Below, in pieces: positions 34,230-43,491 of a stretch of 64,000 nt of DNA. Source of the stretch: Actinomycetes bacterium (GTDB taxonomy: Bacteria; Actinomycetota; Acidimicrobiia; Acidimicrobiales; Acidimicrobilacustridaceae); assembly GCA_029782145.1 (NCBI GenBank), contig JAKOVH010000030.1, forward strand, positions 434,001 through 498,000, read 5' to 3'. The position numbers and the translations under genes are program-made. The notes beneath the pieces are model-generated. The model saw only the letters and a program-made list of their open reading frames with translations. It had not been told where the DNA came from and made no database searches. Every line of letters starts with the position of its first letter. Within the stretch, counting starts at the first letter, position 1.

Positions 34230-35763
34230 GTCGTGCTCGCTCCCGGTGTCTCGTCGAGCCTGGTGTGCTCGAGGTCTCGGCCGGCTGTTGGTCCCCGCGG
34301 CGGTGTTCGTGGTCGTGATCCTCGGGTCCTCCTCGGCTGCGTGGGCGCATGTGTCGCTCGTGTCGAGCGAGCCGCAGAACGTCTCGACGGTTGCCGGCCC
34401 GGTCGACGAGATTCGCCTGACGTTCTCCGCTCAGGCTGACCCGGTGGCTGATGAGTTCTCGCTCGTCTCATCCTCCGGCGCTGAGGTTCCGATCGACAGC
34501 GTGACCAATGACGGGGGAGAGGTTCTTGTCGTCTCGCTCGCCGAGGCGCCGCCGGTGGGTCGGACGCGCCTCACGTGGGCGATCCGTTCGGGTGACTCTC
34601 ACACGATGACCGGCTCGGTGTCCTTCACTGTCACCGAGCCGAGCCCCGGGGCAGTCGGCGTGCCAGACACCTCTGCCGTAGTCGGTGCCGATCAGGCCGT
34701 CGACGCCGCACTGGAAGGCAATCCGGAGACGGAGACGGATTGGTCGGCCACCGGCTCCGCTCCATCGAGAACCCTTGCTGACCACCTGGCCACAGCTGCT
34801 CGCTGGCTCGTCTACGGCGCCGCGTTCATCTGCATCGGCGGTCTTGCCTACCTCGGGTTCGTACATCGAGGCACGCCAGCCGAGTGTCGACGACTGGTGT
34901 TCTACGCGCGGCGTGCCGCAGTCGTGGTTGTCGCTGCGTCGGTTGCCGAGTGGTTGGCCGAGGTCGTCGCCTACTCCAGAGGAGCGGTGTGGGACCTCGT
35001 CTCCCCAAGCGCCTGGAATGACCTTCTGGGCACCGGATTCGCCAAGGGAACCGCTCTGCGTCTTGTCGGCGCCGGGCTCGTCCTCGTTTTCACCCGCAAC
35101 GAGGTTGATCGCTGGGACAGCGGCGGCGATTGGCCGGAGGACCCCCTTGACCGCATCCTCGACGATCCCGTCGCCCAGGGCGGCGTTGCGGTCGTGGACC
35201 GCGCTCCGGCGCTTGCCCGTGCCCGGGTCGAGGCCTCGGCCGGTGCGCTCATTGGAGCGGCGCTTCTCGTGATCTCGGAGGCGTTCATCGGCCACACTGC
35301 GACCGTCACCCCCAGGCTGGCTGTGCTCGTCTCCGACGCCGGCCATCTGGTCGCCGGGGCTGCGTGGTCGTCGGGCGCGCTGATGCTCGCGGTGACGCTC
35401 ACCAGCCGACGCCGTAGTGGCCGCCCTCTCGATGCTCGGCTGCTCGCCACCCGGTTCTCCGTGATGGCGACCTGGTGCCTCGTCCTCGTCGCGGTGACTG
35501 GCACAGCCATGGCCTGGTCGATCCTCGGCGGGCCCTCCGCGCTGTTCTCGACCGAGTTCGGGCGGGTCCTGCTCCTCAAGTTGGTGCTCGTCGCCGGCCT
35601 TGTCGCCGTAGGGGGGTACAACCACCTGAGGCTCGTGCCCGGGCTCGAGGCAGGCGACCACGATGTTGAGGGTCGCTTCGCATCCACCATCACGGTCGAG
35701 GTTGCCCTCTTCACGGCGGTACTCGCCGTCACTGCTCTGCTGGTGACGGCGAGTCCGACCTGA
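34228..35763 (+). CDS. CopC-CopD fusion copper-handling membrane protein
   Basis: 511 residues from ATG 34228 (an upstream frame extension to 34150 has no support). The signal sequence (LGRLLVPAAVFVVVILGSSSAAWA) places the CopC domain outside the membrane. The mature N-terminus starts HVSLVSSEPQNVSTV, whose first His is the classical CopC Cu(II) ligand, and DSHTM supplies another His. From residue 190 a CopD domain spans about eight membrane helices, with FIGHTATV, GHLVAGAAWSSGALML and YNHLR. CopC binds periplasmic or exoplasmic copper and CopD is thought to import or relay it. This is the first gene of the copper cargo. Confidence 0.88.
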   Translation: MSCSLPVSRRAWCARGLGRLLVPAAVFVVVILGSSSAAWAHVSLVSSEPQNVSTVAGPVDEIRLTFSAQADPVADEFSLVSSSGAEVPIDSVTNDGGEVLVVSLAEAPPVGRTRLTWAIRSGDSHTMTGSVSFTVTEPSPGAVGVPDTSAVVGADQAVDAALEGNPETETDWSATGSAPSRTLADHLATAARWLVYGAAFICIGGLAYLGFVHRGTPAECRRLVFYARRAAVVVVAASVAEWLAEVVAYSRGAVWDLVSPSAWNDLLGTGFAKGTALRLVGAGLVLVFTRNEVDRWDSGGDWPEDPLDRILDDPVAQGGVAVVDRAPALARARVEASAGALIGAALLVISEAFIGHTATVTPRLAVLVSDAGHLVAGAAWSSGALMLAVTLTSRRRSGRPLDARLLATRFSVMATWCLVLVAVTGTAMAWSILGGPSALFSTEFGRVLLLKLVLVAGLVAVGGYNHLRLVPGLEAGDHDVEGRFASTITVEVALFTAVLAVTALLVTASPT

Positions 35764-35786
35764 CGAGGGGGCCGCGTGCCGGTAGT

Positions 35787-35805
35787 CTCCTACACACTGT
35801 CGTAG
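35787..35805. promoter_or_regulatory. Candidate BlaI-type operator B, before the DUF305-blaI-M56 operon
   Basis: CTCCTACACACTGTCGTAG matches 16 of 19 positions of the dyad at 37779-37797. It lies 18 nt before ATG 35824. It would give autoregulation of the BlaI-type repressor encoded two positions downstream. Confidence 0.6.
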
Positions 35806-35823
35806 AACTACTGGAGGCCGCCC

Positions 35824-36465
35824 ATGAAGACCCGCCTGCCCCTCGCGTTCGGAGTTCCCGCGCTCCTTGCCGGCCTGGTCCTCGGCGCGTGCGGATCATC
35901 GTCGGACCACGGCTCGATGAACATGAGCTCCACGACGGTCACGACCGCAGCTGGCTCGGCGATCCCGGCCGACGCCGAGTTCAACGCGACCGACGTCGCC
36001 TTCGCCCAGGGGATGATCCCGCACCATGCCCAGGCCATCGAGATGGCCGACATGGCGCTGGCAGGGACCGCCAATTCTGAGGTGAAGGCGCTGGCAACGG
36101 CCATCAAGGGAGCTCAGCAGCCCGAGATCGACCAGCTCAGCGGCTGGCTCAAGGCTTGGGGTCAGCCGGTTCCGGACACGTCGATGGGCATGGACCACTC
36201 GATGGACGGCATGGAGGGGATGATGATGTCCGGGATGATGTCGGATGCCGACATGGCCCGGCTCGAGAACTCCGCCGGGGCCGACTTCGACCGGCTCTGG
36301 CTCGAGATGATGATCCAGCACCACGCCGGTGCGATCTCGATGGCGCAGGACGAGCTCTCGGGTGGCAAGTACCCGGCCGCGAAGCAGGTGGCGCAGAACA
36401 TCGTCGCCAGCCAGCAGGACGAGATCAACAAGATGGACTCCATGCTCGCAGCCATGCCCGCCTAA
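35824..36465 (+). CDS. DUF305-family lipoprotein, Met/His-rich
   Basis: 213 residues from ATG 35824 with CTGGAGG upstream. A lipoprotein signal ends in the lipobox LGAC (Cys near residue 21). Two ferritin-like helical repeats of DUF305 follow: FAQGMIPHHAQAIEMADMAL and WLEMMIQHHAGAISMAQDEL, each with an HH pair, separated by a Met-rich loop (MGMDHSMDGMEGMMMSGMMSDADM). DUF305 proteins are common in copper-resistance loci and may bind copper; direct biochemical evidence is limited. It heads an operon with the BlaI-type repressor 35 nt downstream. Confidence 0.88.
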   Translation: MKTRLPLAFGVPALLAGLVLGACGSSSDHGSMNMSSTTVTTAAGSAIPADAEFNATDVAFAQGMIPHHAQAIEMADMALAGTANSEVKALATAIKGAQQPEIDQLSGWLKAWGQPVPDTSMGMDHSMDGMEGMMMSGMMSDADMARLENSAGADFDRLWLEMMIQHHAGAISMAQDELSGGKYPAAKQVAQNIVASQQDEINKMDSMLAAMPA

Positions 36466-36500
36466 CCCCGTAGCCTCACGGATCAGAAGGAGTGTGAGCG

Positions 36501-36860
36501 GTGGCTGAGCGACGTCCGATGGGAGCCCTCGAGGCCCAGGTGCTCGAGGTGCTGTGGAGCACCGACGAAGCGCGCACGCCGGCGCAGGTCCTCGCCTCGC
36601 TCGACACCGAATTGGCCTACACCACGGTGATGACCATCCTCACCCGGCTGTGGGAGAAGGGCCTTGCCACCCGAGTCAAGCAGGGACGCGCCTACGCCTA
36701 CGAGGCGACGGTATCGGAGGCCGATCTGGCAGCGGCCCGCATGTCGCGGGAGCTAGAGCGCAGCTCGGACCGGATGGCGACGATGGGCCGCTTCGTCGAC
36801 GGCCTCGACGCCGACGAAGCCCGACAGCTGTTGGCCCTCCTCAGGCAGATGGAGCAATGA
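36501..36860 (+). CDS. BlaI/MecI/CopY-family transcriptional repressor
   Basis: 119 residues from GTG 36501 with AGAAGGAG upstream. The winged-helix domain is complete (MGALEAQVLEVLWSTDEARTPAQVLASL, LAYTTVMTILTRLWEKGLATRVKQGRAYAYEATVSEADL), then the dimerisation helices. The C-terminus has no CopY-type CxC metal site, so copper cannot be sensed directly as in enterococcal CopY; control by the adjacent M56 protease is more likely. The stop overlaps the protease start (ATGA). Related dyads before three copper transcription units are its likely targets. Confidence 0.9.
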   Translation: MAERRPMGALEAQVLEVLWSTDEARTPAQVLASLDTELAYTTVMTILTRLWEKGLATRVKQGRAYAYEATVSEADLAAARMSRELERSSDRMATMGRFVDGLDADEARQLLALLRQMEQ

Positions 36861-37738
36861 ACGTCGTGGCGTTGGTTCCGGTGCTCGCCGCGATCGTCGG
36901 CCTGGCCGCCGGGTGGTTCCTCCCGCGCTACCTGTCCCCGATGCGAGCCACCCAGGTGCTCACCGCCTCGATCGTCGTCACCGCCGCCGCCATCGTCGCC
37001 GCCCTCGTGCAGATCTCCATTGCCGGCGCCTCCGAGATCCCGGCCGTGTCCGATGCCGTCGGCTGGTGTCGGGCGCTGTACCACGGCCAACACGGCGCCT
37101 CCCCGCTCGTCGGCGCCCTCGCCGCCGTAGCTCTCGGCCTCGTCACCGCCGGCGTCGCCCGCCAGGGCCGCAGAGTGCGCCGCGACCGCAGGGCCTTCGC
37201 TGATGTGGATGGTCTGCAGCTCATCGATGCAGAAGGCCCGGTGGCGTTCGCCGTTCCCGGTCGCCCCGGCGGCGTGGTGCTCGGCAACGGGTTGCTTCGA
37301 CACCTCGACCGCCACGAACGCTCAGCAGTGCTCGCCCACGAGACCGCCCACCTGACCCTGAACCACCACCGCTACGTTGGCGCTGCCGAGCTGTGCGCGG
37401 CCGGCCTGCCGTTCCTGCGGCCGCTGGCCCGACGCGTGCGGTTCATGACCGAACGATGGGCCGACGAGGTGGCCGCCGACCGGATCGGATCCCGTCAGCT
37501 GCTGGCCCGCACCATCGCCCGCGTCGCCCTGATGCCTCACGGAAGCGGCCCGAGCATCGGCCTTGCCTTCCGAGGTCACAACACCATCTCCCGGGTGGAG
37601 GCGCTGCTCGACCCTCGGCCGCAGAGGTGGCTCACCTCGCTGCCGCTCACGTGCCTGGTGCTCGGCCTCGTCGTGCTCGGCTCAACGCTCCAGGTTCACC
37701 ACCTCGCCGAGTTCTTCGCCCACATCTGCCCGATGTGA
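36857..37738 (+). CDS. M56-family (BlaR1/MecR1-type) membrane metalloprotease
   Basis: 293 residues from ATG 36857, overlapping the repressor gene by 4 nt. Several membrane helices surround the zinc motif HETAH (residues 161-165), and the downstream ERWADEVAAD supplies the third ligand region. BlaR1 proteins cleave the BlaI repressor after a signal. Here the C-terminal penicillin-binding sensor domain is absent; the protein ends after one more helix (LTCLVLGLVVLGSTL) and the tail HHLAEFFAHICPM, which has His and Cys. The signal is therefore something other than a beta-lactam. Copper is an inference from the neighbours. Confidence 0.82.
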   Translation: MNVVALVPVLAAIVGLAAGWFLPRYLSPMRATQVLTASIVVTAAAIVAALVQISIAGASEIPAVSDAVGWCRALYHGQHGASPLVGALAAVALGLVTAGVARQGRRVRRDRRAFADVDGLQLIDAEGPVAFAVPGRPGGVVLGNGLLRHLDRHERSAVLAHETAHLTLNHHRYVGAAELCAAGLPFLRPLARRVRFMTERWADEVAADRIGSRQLLARTIARVALMPHGSGPSIGLAFRGHNTISRVEALLDPRPQRWLTSLPLTCLVLGLVVLGSTLQVHHLAEFFAHICPM

Positions 37739-37778
37739 CCTTCGCGCCTAACCCAAGCAGCAGCGGCGGCGTAGCGTA

Positions 37779-37797
37779 CTACGACACACAGTCGTAG
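37779..37797. promoter_or_regulatory. Candidate BlaI-type operator C, before multicopper oxidase (perfect dyad)
   Basis: CTACGACACACAGTCGTAG is a perfect inverted repeat with 7-bp arms (CTACGAC / GTCGTAG) and a 5-nt centre. It lies 12 nt before ATG 37810. The TAC...GTA outer bases fit operators known for the BlaI/MecI/CopY family. Confidence 0.65.
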
Positions 37798-37809
37798 GAA
37801 GGTGGCATC

Positions 37810-39357
37810 ATGGGTGGCCAACCGATCAGCCGACGGTCGTTCCTCGTCCTCGGCGCAGGAGGTCTGGCTGCGATGGCCGCGTGTTCGTCGTCGAGCGGGA
37901 AGTCCAGCCCCGTGACGATCGGAGCCGATGACTCGCGTATCGCCGACGCCGAACAGGCGAGGCAAGTGGCCGGGTCCGCCACGGCCAGGCACGCCCTCGT
38001 CGCCGCCCCGATGAGCCTCGAACTCGGGCCCCGGACGGTCCAGACCTGGGGATACGACTCGATCGTGCCGGGCACAGCGTTGCGCCTCACCGAAGGTGAC
38101 ACGCTCGAGGTGGCACTTCGGAACGACCTGCCCGAGGAGACCACCATCCACTGGCACGGGCTCGCGCTGCGCAACGACATGGACGGGGTGCACGACCTGA
38201 CCCAGCCGGCCATCGCCGCCGGAGACTCGTTCACATACCGCTTCGTCGCCGCCGATCCCGGCACCTACTGGTTCCACCCCCACATGGGGCTCCAGCTCGA
38301 CCGAGGTCTCTACGCCCCACTCGTGATCATGGAGCGCAATGACCCCGGTGGCTACGACGTCGACGAGGTGCTCGTCCTCGACGACTGGCTCGACGGGATC
38401 GGCACCACCCCCGAGCAGACCTTCGAGGGGCTCACCTCGATGGGCTCCATGGGCTCGATGGGCGGGATGGACCACGGCGGGATGGGTGGGATGGGCGACA
38501 TGAGCTCGATGGGCGGATCGGGCGGAATGTCGATGTTCCAGTCCGCCGCTCTCGGCGGTGACGCCGGCGATGTCGCCTACCCGCTGCACCTGATCAATGG
38601 CCGACCACAGTCCGACCGCTTCACCATCATCGTGCCCAGCGGCGGAAGAGCGCGGCTGAGAATCATCAATGCCGGGTCCGACACCGCCTACCGCGTCGCC
38701 CTCGGCGGGCACACCATGACCGTGACCCACACCGACGGGTTCCCCGTCGAACCGGTCGAGACCGACACCCTCATCATCGGCATGGGCGAGCGCTACGACG
38801 TCCTCGTGACCCCTCGTTCCGGTGCGTGGCCCCTGGTCGCGTCCGCTGAGGGCAAGGACGCCATCGTCTCCGCCGTCGTCCGCACCAGCGACGCCTCCCA
38901 GACGACGGCCCCCAACGCCTCGACCCGGCCGGCCGAGCTCGAAGGCCGCATGCTCAGCTACGCCCAACTCCGGGCCACCGACGCCGTGCGTCTCGATGGG
39001 CGCCCACCCGACGTCGAGCACCGCATCTCGCTGCAGGGCTCGATGATGCCGTACCAGTGGTCCCTCGACGGGGCCACCATTGCCGATCACCCTCCGCTGC
39101 TCGTCGAGCACGGGCAGCGGGTGCGGCTCACCTTCACCAACGACTCGGCGATGTGGCATCCCGTGCACCTTCACGGCCACACGTTCCGGCTCGGCGCCGA
39201 TGCAACCGGTCCTCGCAAGGACACCTTCAACCTGTTGCCCGGCCAGACCGTGAGTGTGGACTTCGAGGCCGACAACCCGGGCCAGTGGATGCTGCACTGC
39301 CACAACACGTATCACCTCGAGCAGGGCATGGCGGCGGTGATCGCGTACAAAGACTAG
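37810..39357 (+). CDS. Multicopper oxidase (CueO/CotA-type), Tat-exported lipoprotein
   Basis: 515 residues from ATG 37810 with AGGAAGGTGG upstream. The signal has twin arginines (ISRRSFLVLGAGGLAAMAACSSS) and a lipobox-like AAMAAC, so export is by Tat with probable lipid anchoring. All four copper motifs are present: HWHG (residues 114-117), WFHPHM (154-159), HPVHLHGHTF near residue 455 and LHCHNTYHLEQGM near 498, with an axial Met. A Met-rich insert (211-243) resembles that of CueO. It likely oxidises Cu(I) to Cu(II) outside the cell. Its promoter carries dyad C. Confidence 0.95.
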   Translation: MGGQPISRRSFLVLGAGGLAAMAACSSSSGKSSPVTIGADDSRIADAEQARQVAGSATARHALVAAPMSLELGPRTVQTWGYDSIVPGTALRLTEGDTLEVALRNDLPEETTIHWHGLALRNDMDGVHDLTQPAIAAGDSFTYRFVAADPGTYWFHPHMGLQLDRGLYAPLVIMERNDPGGYDVDEVLVLDDWLDGIGTTPEQTFEGLTSMGSMGSMGGMDHGGMGGMGDMSSMGGSGGMSMFQSAALGGDAGDVAYPLHLINGRPQSDRFTIIVPSGGRARLRIINAGSDTAYRVALGGHTMTVTHTDGFPVEPVETDTLIIGMGERYDVLVTPRSGAWPLVASAEGKDAIVSAVVRTSDASQTTAPNASTRPAELEGRMLSYAQLRATDAVRLDGRPPDVEHRISLQGSMMPYQWSLDGATIADHPPLLVEHGQRVRLTFTNDSAMWHPVHLHGHTFRLGADATGPRKDTFNLLPGQTVSVDFEADNPGQWMLHCHNTYHLEQGMAAVIAYKD

Positions 39358-39370
39358 CTGTTGTACCCCC

Positions 39371-39385
39371 TACCCCTATGGGGTA
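39371..39385. promoter_or_regulatory. CsoR-type operator (TACCCCTATGGGGTA)
   Basis: A perfect palindrome with arms TACCCC / GGGGTA and a 3-nt centre, matching the G-tract operator style of the copper sensor CsoR. It lies 23 nt before ATG 39408. No csoR gene is in the element, so a host CsoR would have to bind. Confidence 0.6.
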
Positions 39386-39407
39386 TACAGGTGATGAGGG
39401 AGGCACC

Positions 39408-39636
39408 ATGAGCACTTCACCGTCACAGACCACCAACGACCGAGTTGGGCTGTTCGCGCTCCTGGCTCTGGTCGCCTGCTGCGCCATCCCGATGCTGATG
39501 ATCCTCGGCGCCACCGCGGTGCTGGGCATGTCGCTCGGCTGGGGCGCCGCGGTGGTGCTCGCGCTGGTCGCTGGGTTCGGCTGCGTCGCCATGATGCGGC
39601 GGGGCCACCGCGGACACCACGGCACCGGAGGCCGCC

Positions 39637-39644
<8 letters not shown>
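39408..39644 (+). CDS. Small two-helix membrane protein with CC-x-x-P motif (MerT/MerF-like)
   Basis: 78 residues from ATG 39408 with GAGGGAGG upstream. A start at ATG 39378 is possible but would lie inside the palindromic operator. Two hydrophobic segments contain FALLALVACCAIPMLMILGATAVLG and WGAAVVLALVAGFGCVAMM, followed by a basic His-rich tail (RRGHRGHHGTGGRHG). The paired Cys before Ala-Ile-Pro recalls mercury transport proteins MerF/MerT and could relay Cu(I) or another soft metal. Its end overlaps the ATPase start, so the two are coupled. Function is inferred. Confidence 0.6.
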
Positions 39645-42075
<2,431 letters not shown>

Positions 42076-42183
42076 CCAGCTGACGCCTGGTTCTTCCCCA
42101 ACTCTCACGCAGCCGGCGCACACTCCAGGTGAGGTGCTCCGATGCAGCGAGACACCCAGCAGAGTCACCCGAGGAGGTGCCAC

Positions 42184-42480
42184 ATGTTGATCGCAGCAAC
42201 GCCGCTCGCTCAGCAGATGATGGGAGGCGGCGGCCACATGGACTGGGACAAGGGAACCTCGTGGGGGATGGTAAGTGCCATGATCGTCGTCACCGTGCTC
42301 ATCGTCGGCGTCATCGTGTGGGCCGTCGTCTACGCGACCCGCAGGACGACGACACCTTCGACGCCAATGGCTGGCGTGCCCATGAGCGGCCCGACAGCCA
42401 GGGATCTCCTCGACCAGCGCTACGCCCGGGGCGAGATCGACACCGCCGACTACGAGGAACGCCGGTCCAAGCTGGGCTGA
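42184..42480 (+). CDS. SHOCT-domain small membrane protein
   Basis: 98 residues from ATG 42184, with GAGGAGGTGCC upstream; the longer reading from 42142 ignores it. One membrane helix (GMVSAMIVVTVLIVGVIVWAVVYA) follows a Met/Gly/His-rich segment (QQMMGGGGHMDWDKG). The C-terminus is a SHOCT motif (TARDLLDQRYARGEIDTADYEERRSKL). Such short proteins are often found next to metal-efflux ATPases; the function is not known. It closes the copper cargo. Confidence 0.8.
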   Translation: MLIAATPLAQQMMGGGGHMDWDKGTSWGMVSAMIVVTVLIVGVIVWAVVYATRRTTTPSTPMAGVPMSGPTARDLLDQRYARGEIDTADYEERRSKLG

Positions 42481-42751
42481 GAGCGGGACGCAATCGCGCA
42501 GTTGAGTCGTGTGGGGCATTTCCGGCTCGAGCCTCGGGTCGGCACCGGCTGATCGTCCCACCCGGCACATTGAGGTGTCGGCACCGCGACGGGTTCCCGT
42601 TCCGTGGGTGGGTGTCTTCGGGCGGCGCACGCCATCCCCGCTGCCCTCCTGTGCCCGGGTCTTGCCGCACGTCGGTGAGTCCGAGCAACGGGCGGCTCGG
42701 TGGATGCCGGCGTGTCGCGCCGGCGACGCCCTGTCGCCTGCACCCACGGAG

Positions 42752-42976
42752 GTGGTCATAGACCTGGAGAACCTGCCCGACATGCTGCGCGTCGAGGAGG
42801 CCGCGAAGGTGCTTCGCATAAGTCGCAGCCGTGCCTACGACGAGGTGGCGATCTTCCAGCACACCCGCGGCGCCTCAGGTCTCCCGTCGATCCGGATCGG
42901 TCGCTGCCTTCGGGTGCCGAAGCGGGCGTTGTTGGCGTGGATCGACGCACAACTCGGTGACTTCGATGCCGCCTGA
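42752..42976 (+). CDS. Excisionase-type (HTH_17) small DNA-binding protein
   Basis: About 74 residues if started at GTG 42752; ATG 42782 is an alternative, so the start is uncertain. The region MLRVEEAAKVLRISRSRAYDEVAIFQHTRGASGLPSIRIGRCLRVPKRALLAWIDAQL is a MerR/Xis-like winged helix-turn-helix with the RIGRCLRVPK wing. In integrated elements such proteins serve as recombination directionality factors or regulators. The 270 nt upstream (42481-42751) shows no gene. The next CDS starts inside its last codons. Confidence 0.75.
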   Translation: MVIDLENLPDMLRVEEAAKVLRISRSRAYDEVAIFQHTRGASGLPSIRIGRCLRVPKRALLAWIDAQLGDFDAA

Positions 42977-43370
42977 ACGGTGGCACCTCGTGATCGACGT
43001 CGAGAAGGCGGCGGTAGCTCGTCGCCAGCTAGGACCTGTCACGTGGGTGGTGCTCGAGGCGATCGCCTCGAGCACCACCGACGGCAGGGGGCGGGAGGCC
43101 GCATGCAGTTCGAGATCTTTGGCCGAGCTCGTCGGCGTCTCCAAGGATGCTGTGGCCCGCTCGATCCGCACACTGATCGAGCAGGGACTGGTGGTTCGGT
43201 CCGAGCAACGAGACGAGGTCACCGGTCGCTTCGGCCCGGTGAGGTATCAGCTCGACTTCGCCGCTGTCGGCATCACCGTCGTCGCCGACCGGCCAACGAG
43301 CACGGATCAGCCGAACAGCATTAGTCGCCCCATCGCGTCCTTCGACCGCCAGCTCACCCTCCTCTCGTGA
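42966..43370 (+). CDS. Winged-helix DNA-binding protein of the mobile element
   Basis: 134 residues from ATG 42966, overlapping the preceding stop by 11 nt. A winged helix-turn-helix is visible (GPVTWVVLEAIASST, SSRSLAELVGVSKDAVARSIRTLIEQGLVVRSEQRDEVTGRFGPVRYQLDF), similar to MarR/IclR-type or replication-initiator wHTH folds. Related small genes often sit beside relaxase genes in actinobacterial integrative elements. It probably controls transfer genes; this is inferred from position. It ends 120 nt before the relaxase. Confidence 0.6.
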   Translation: MPPERWHLVIDVEKAAVARRQLGPVTWVVLEAIASSTTDGRGREAACSSRSLAELVGVSKDAVARSIRTLIEQGLVVRSEQRDEVTGRFGPVRYQLDFAAVGITVVADRPTSTDQPNSISRPIASFDRQLTLLS

Positions 43371-43491
43371 TCGCCACGAGCCCGTGCCAAACCCGCCGTG
43401 AGGACCCCTCTGCTCTTCTCTCCTGTCTCCCCCCAGCAACCTCAAGAACATCCACGAACTTGCACTTGGAGTGCGGGAGTCGGTCCCGGCC

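Noticed and set aside
36501-37738. Beta-lactam resistance locus (BlaI/BlaR1)
   Set aside because: No beta-lactamase or PBP gene is adjacent and the M56 protein lacks the penicillin-binding sensor. All neighbours are copper genes.
39378-39407. Earlier start (MGYTGDEGGT) for the CC-motif protein
   Set aside because: This ATG lies within the CsoR-type palindrome, whereas ATG 39408 has GAGGGAGG at proper spacing.
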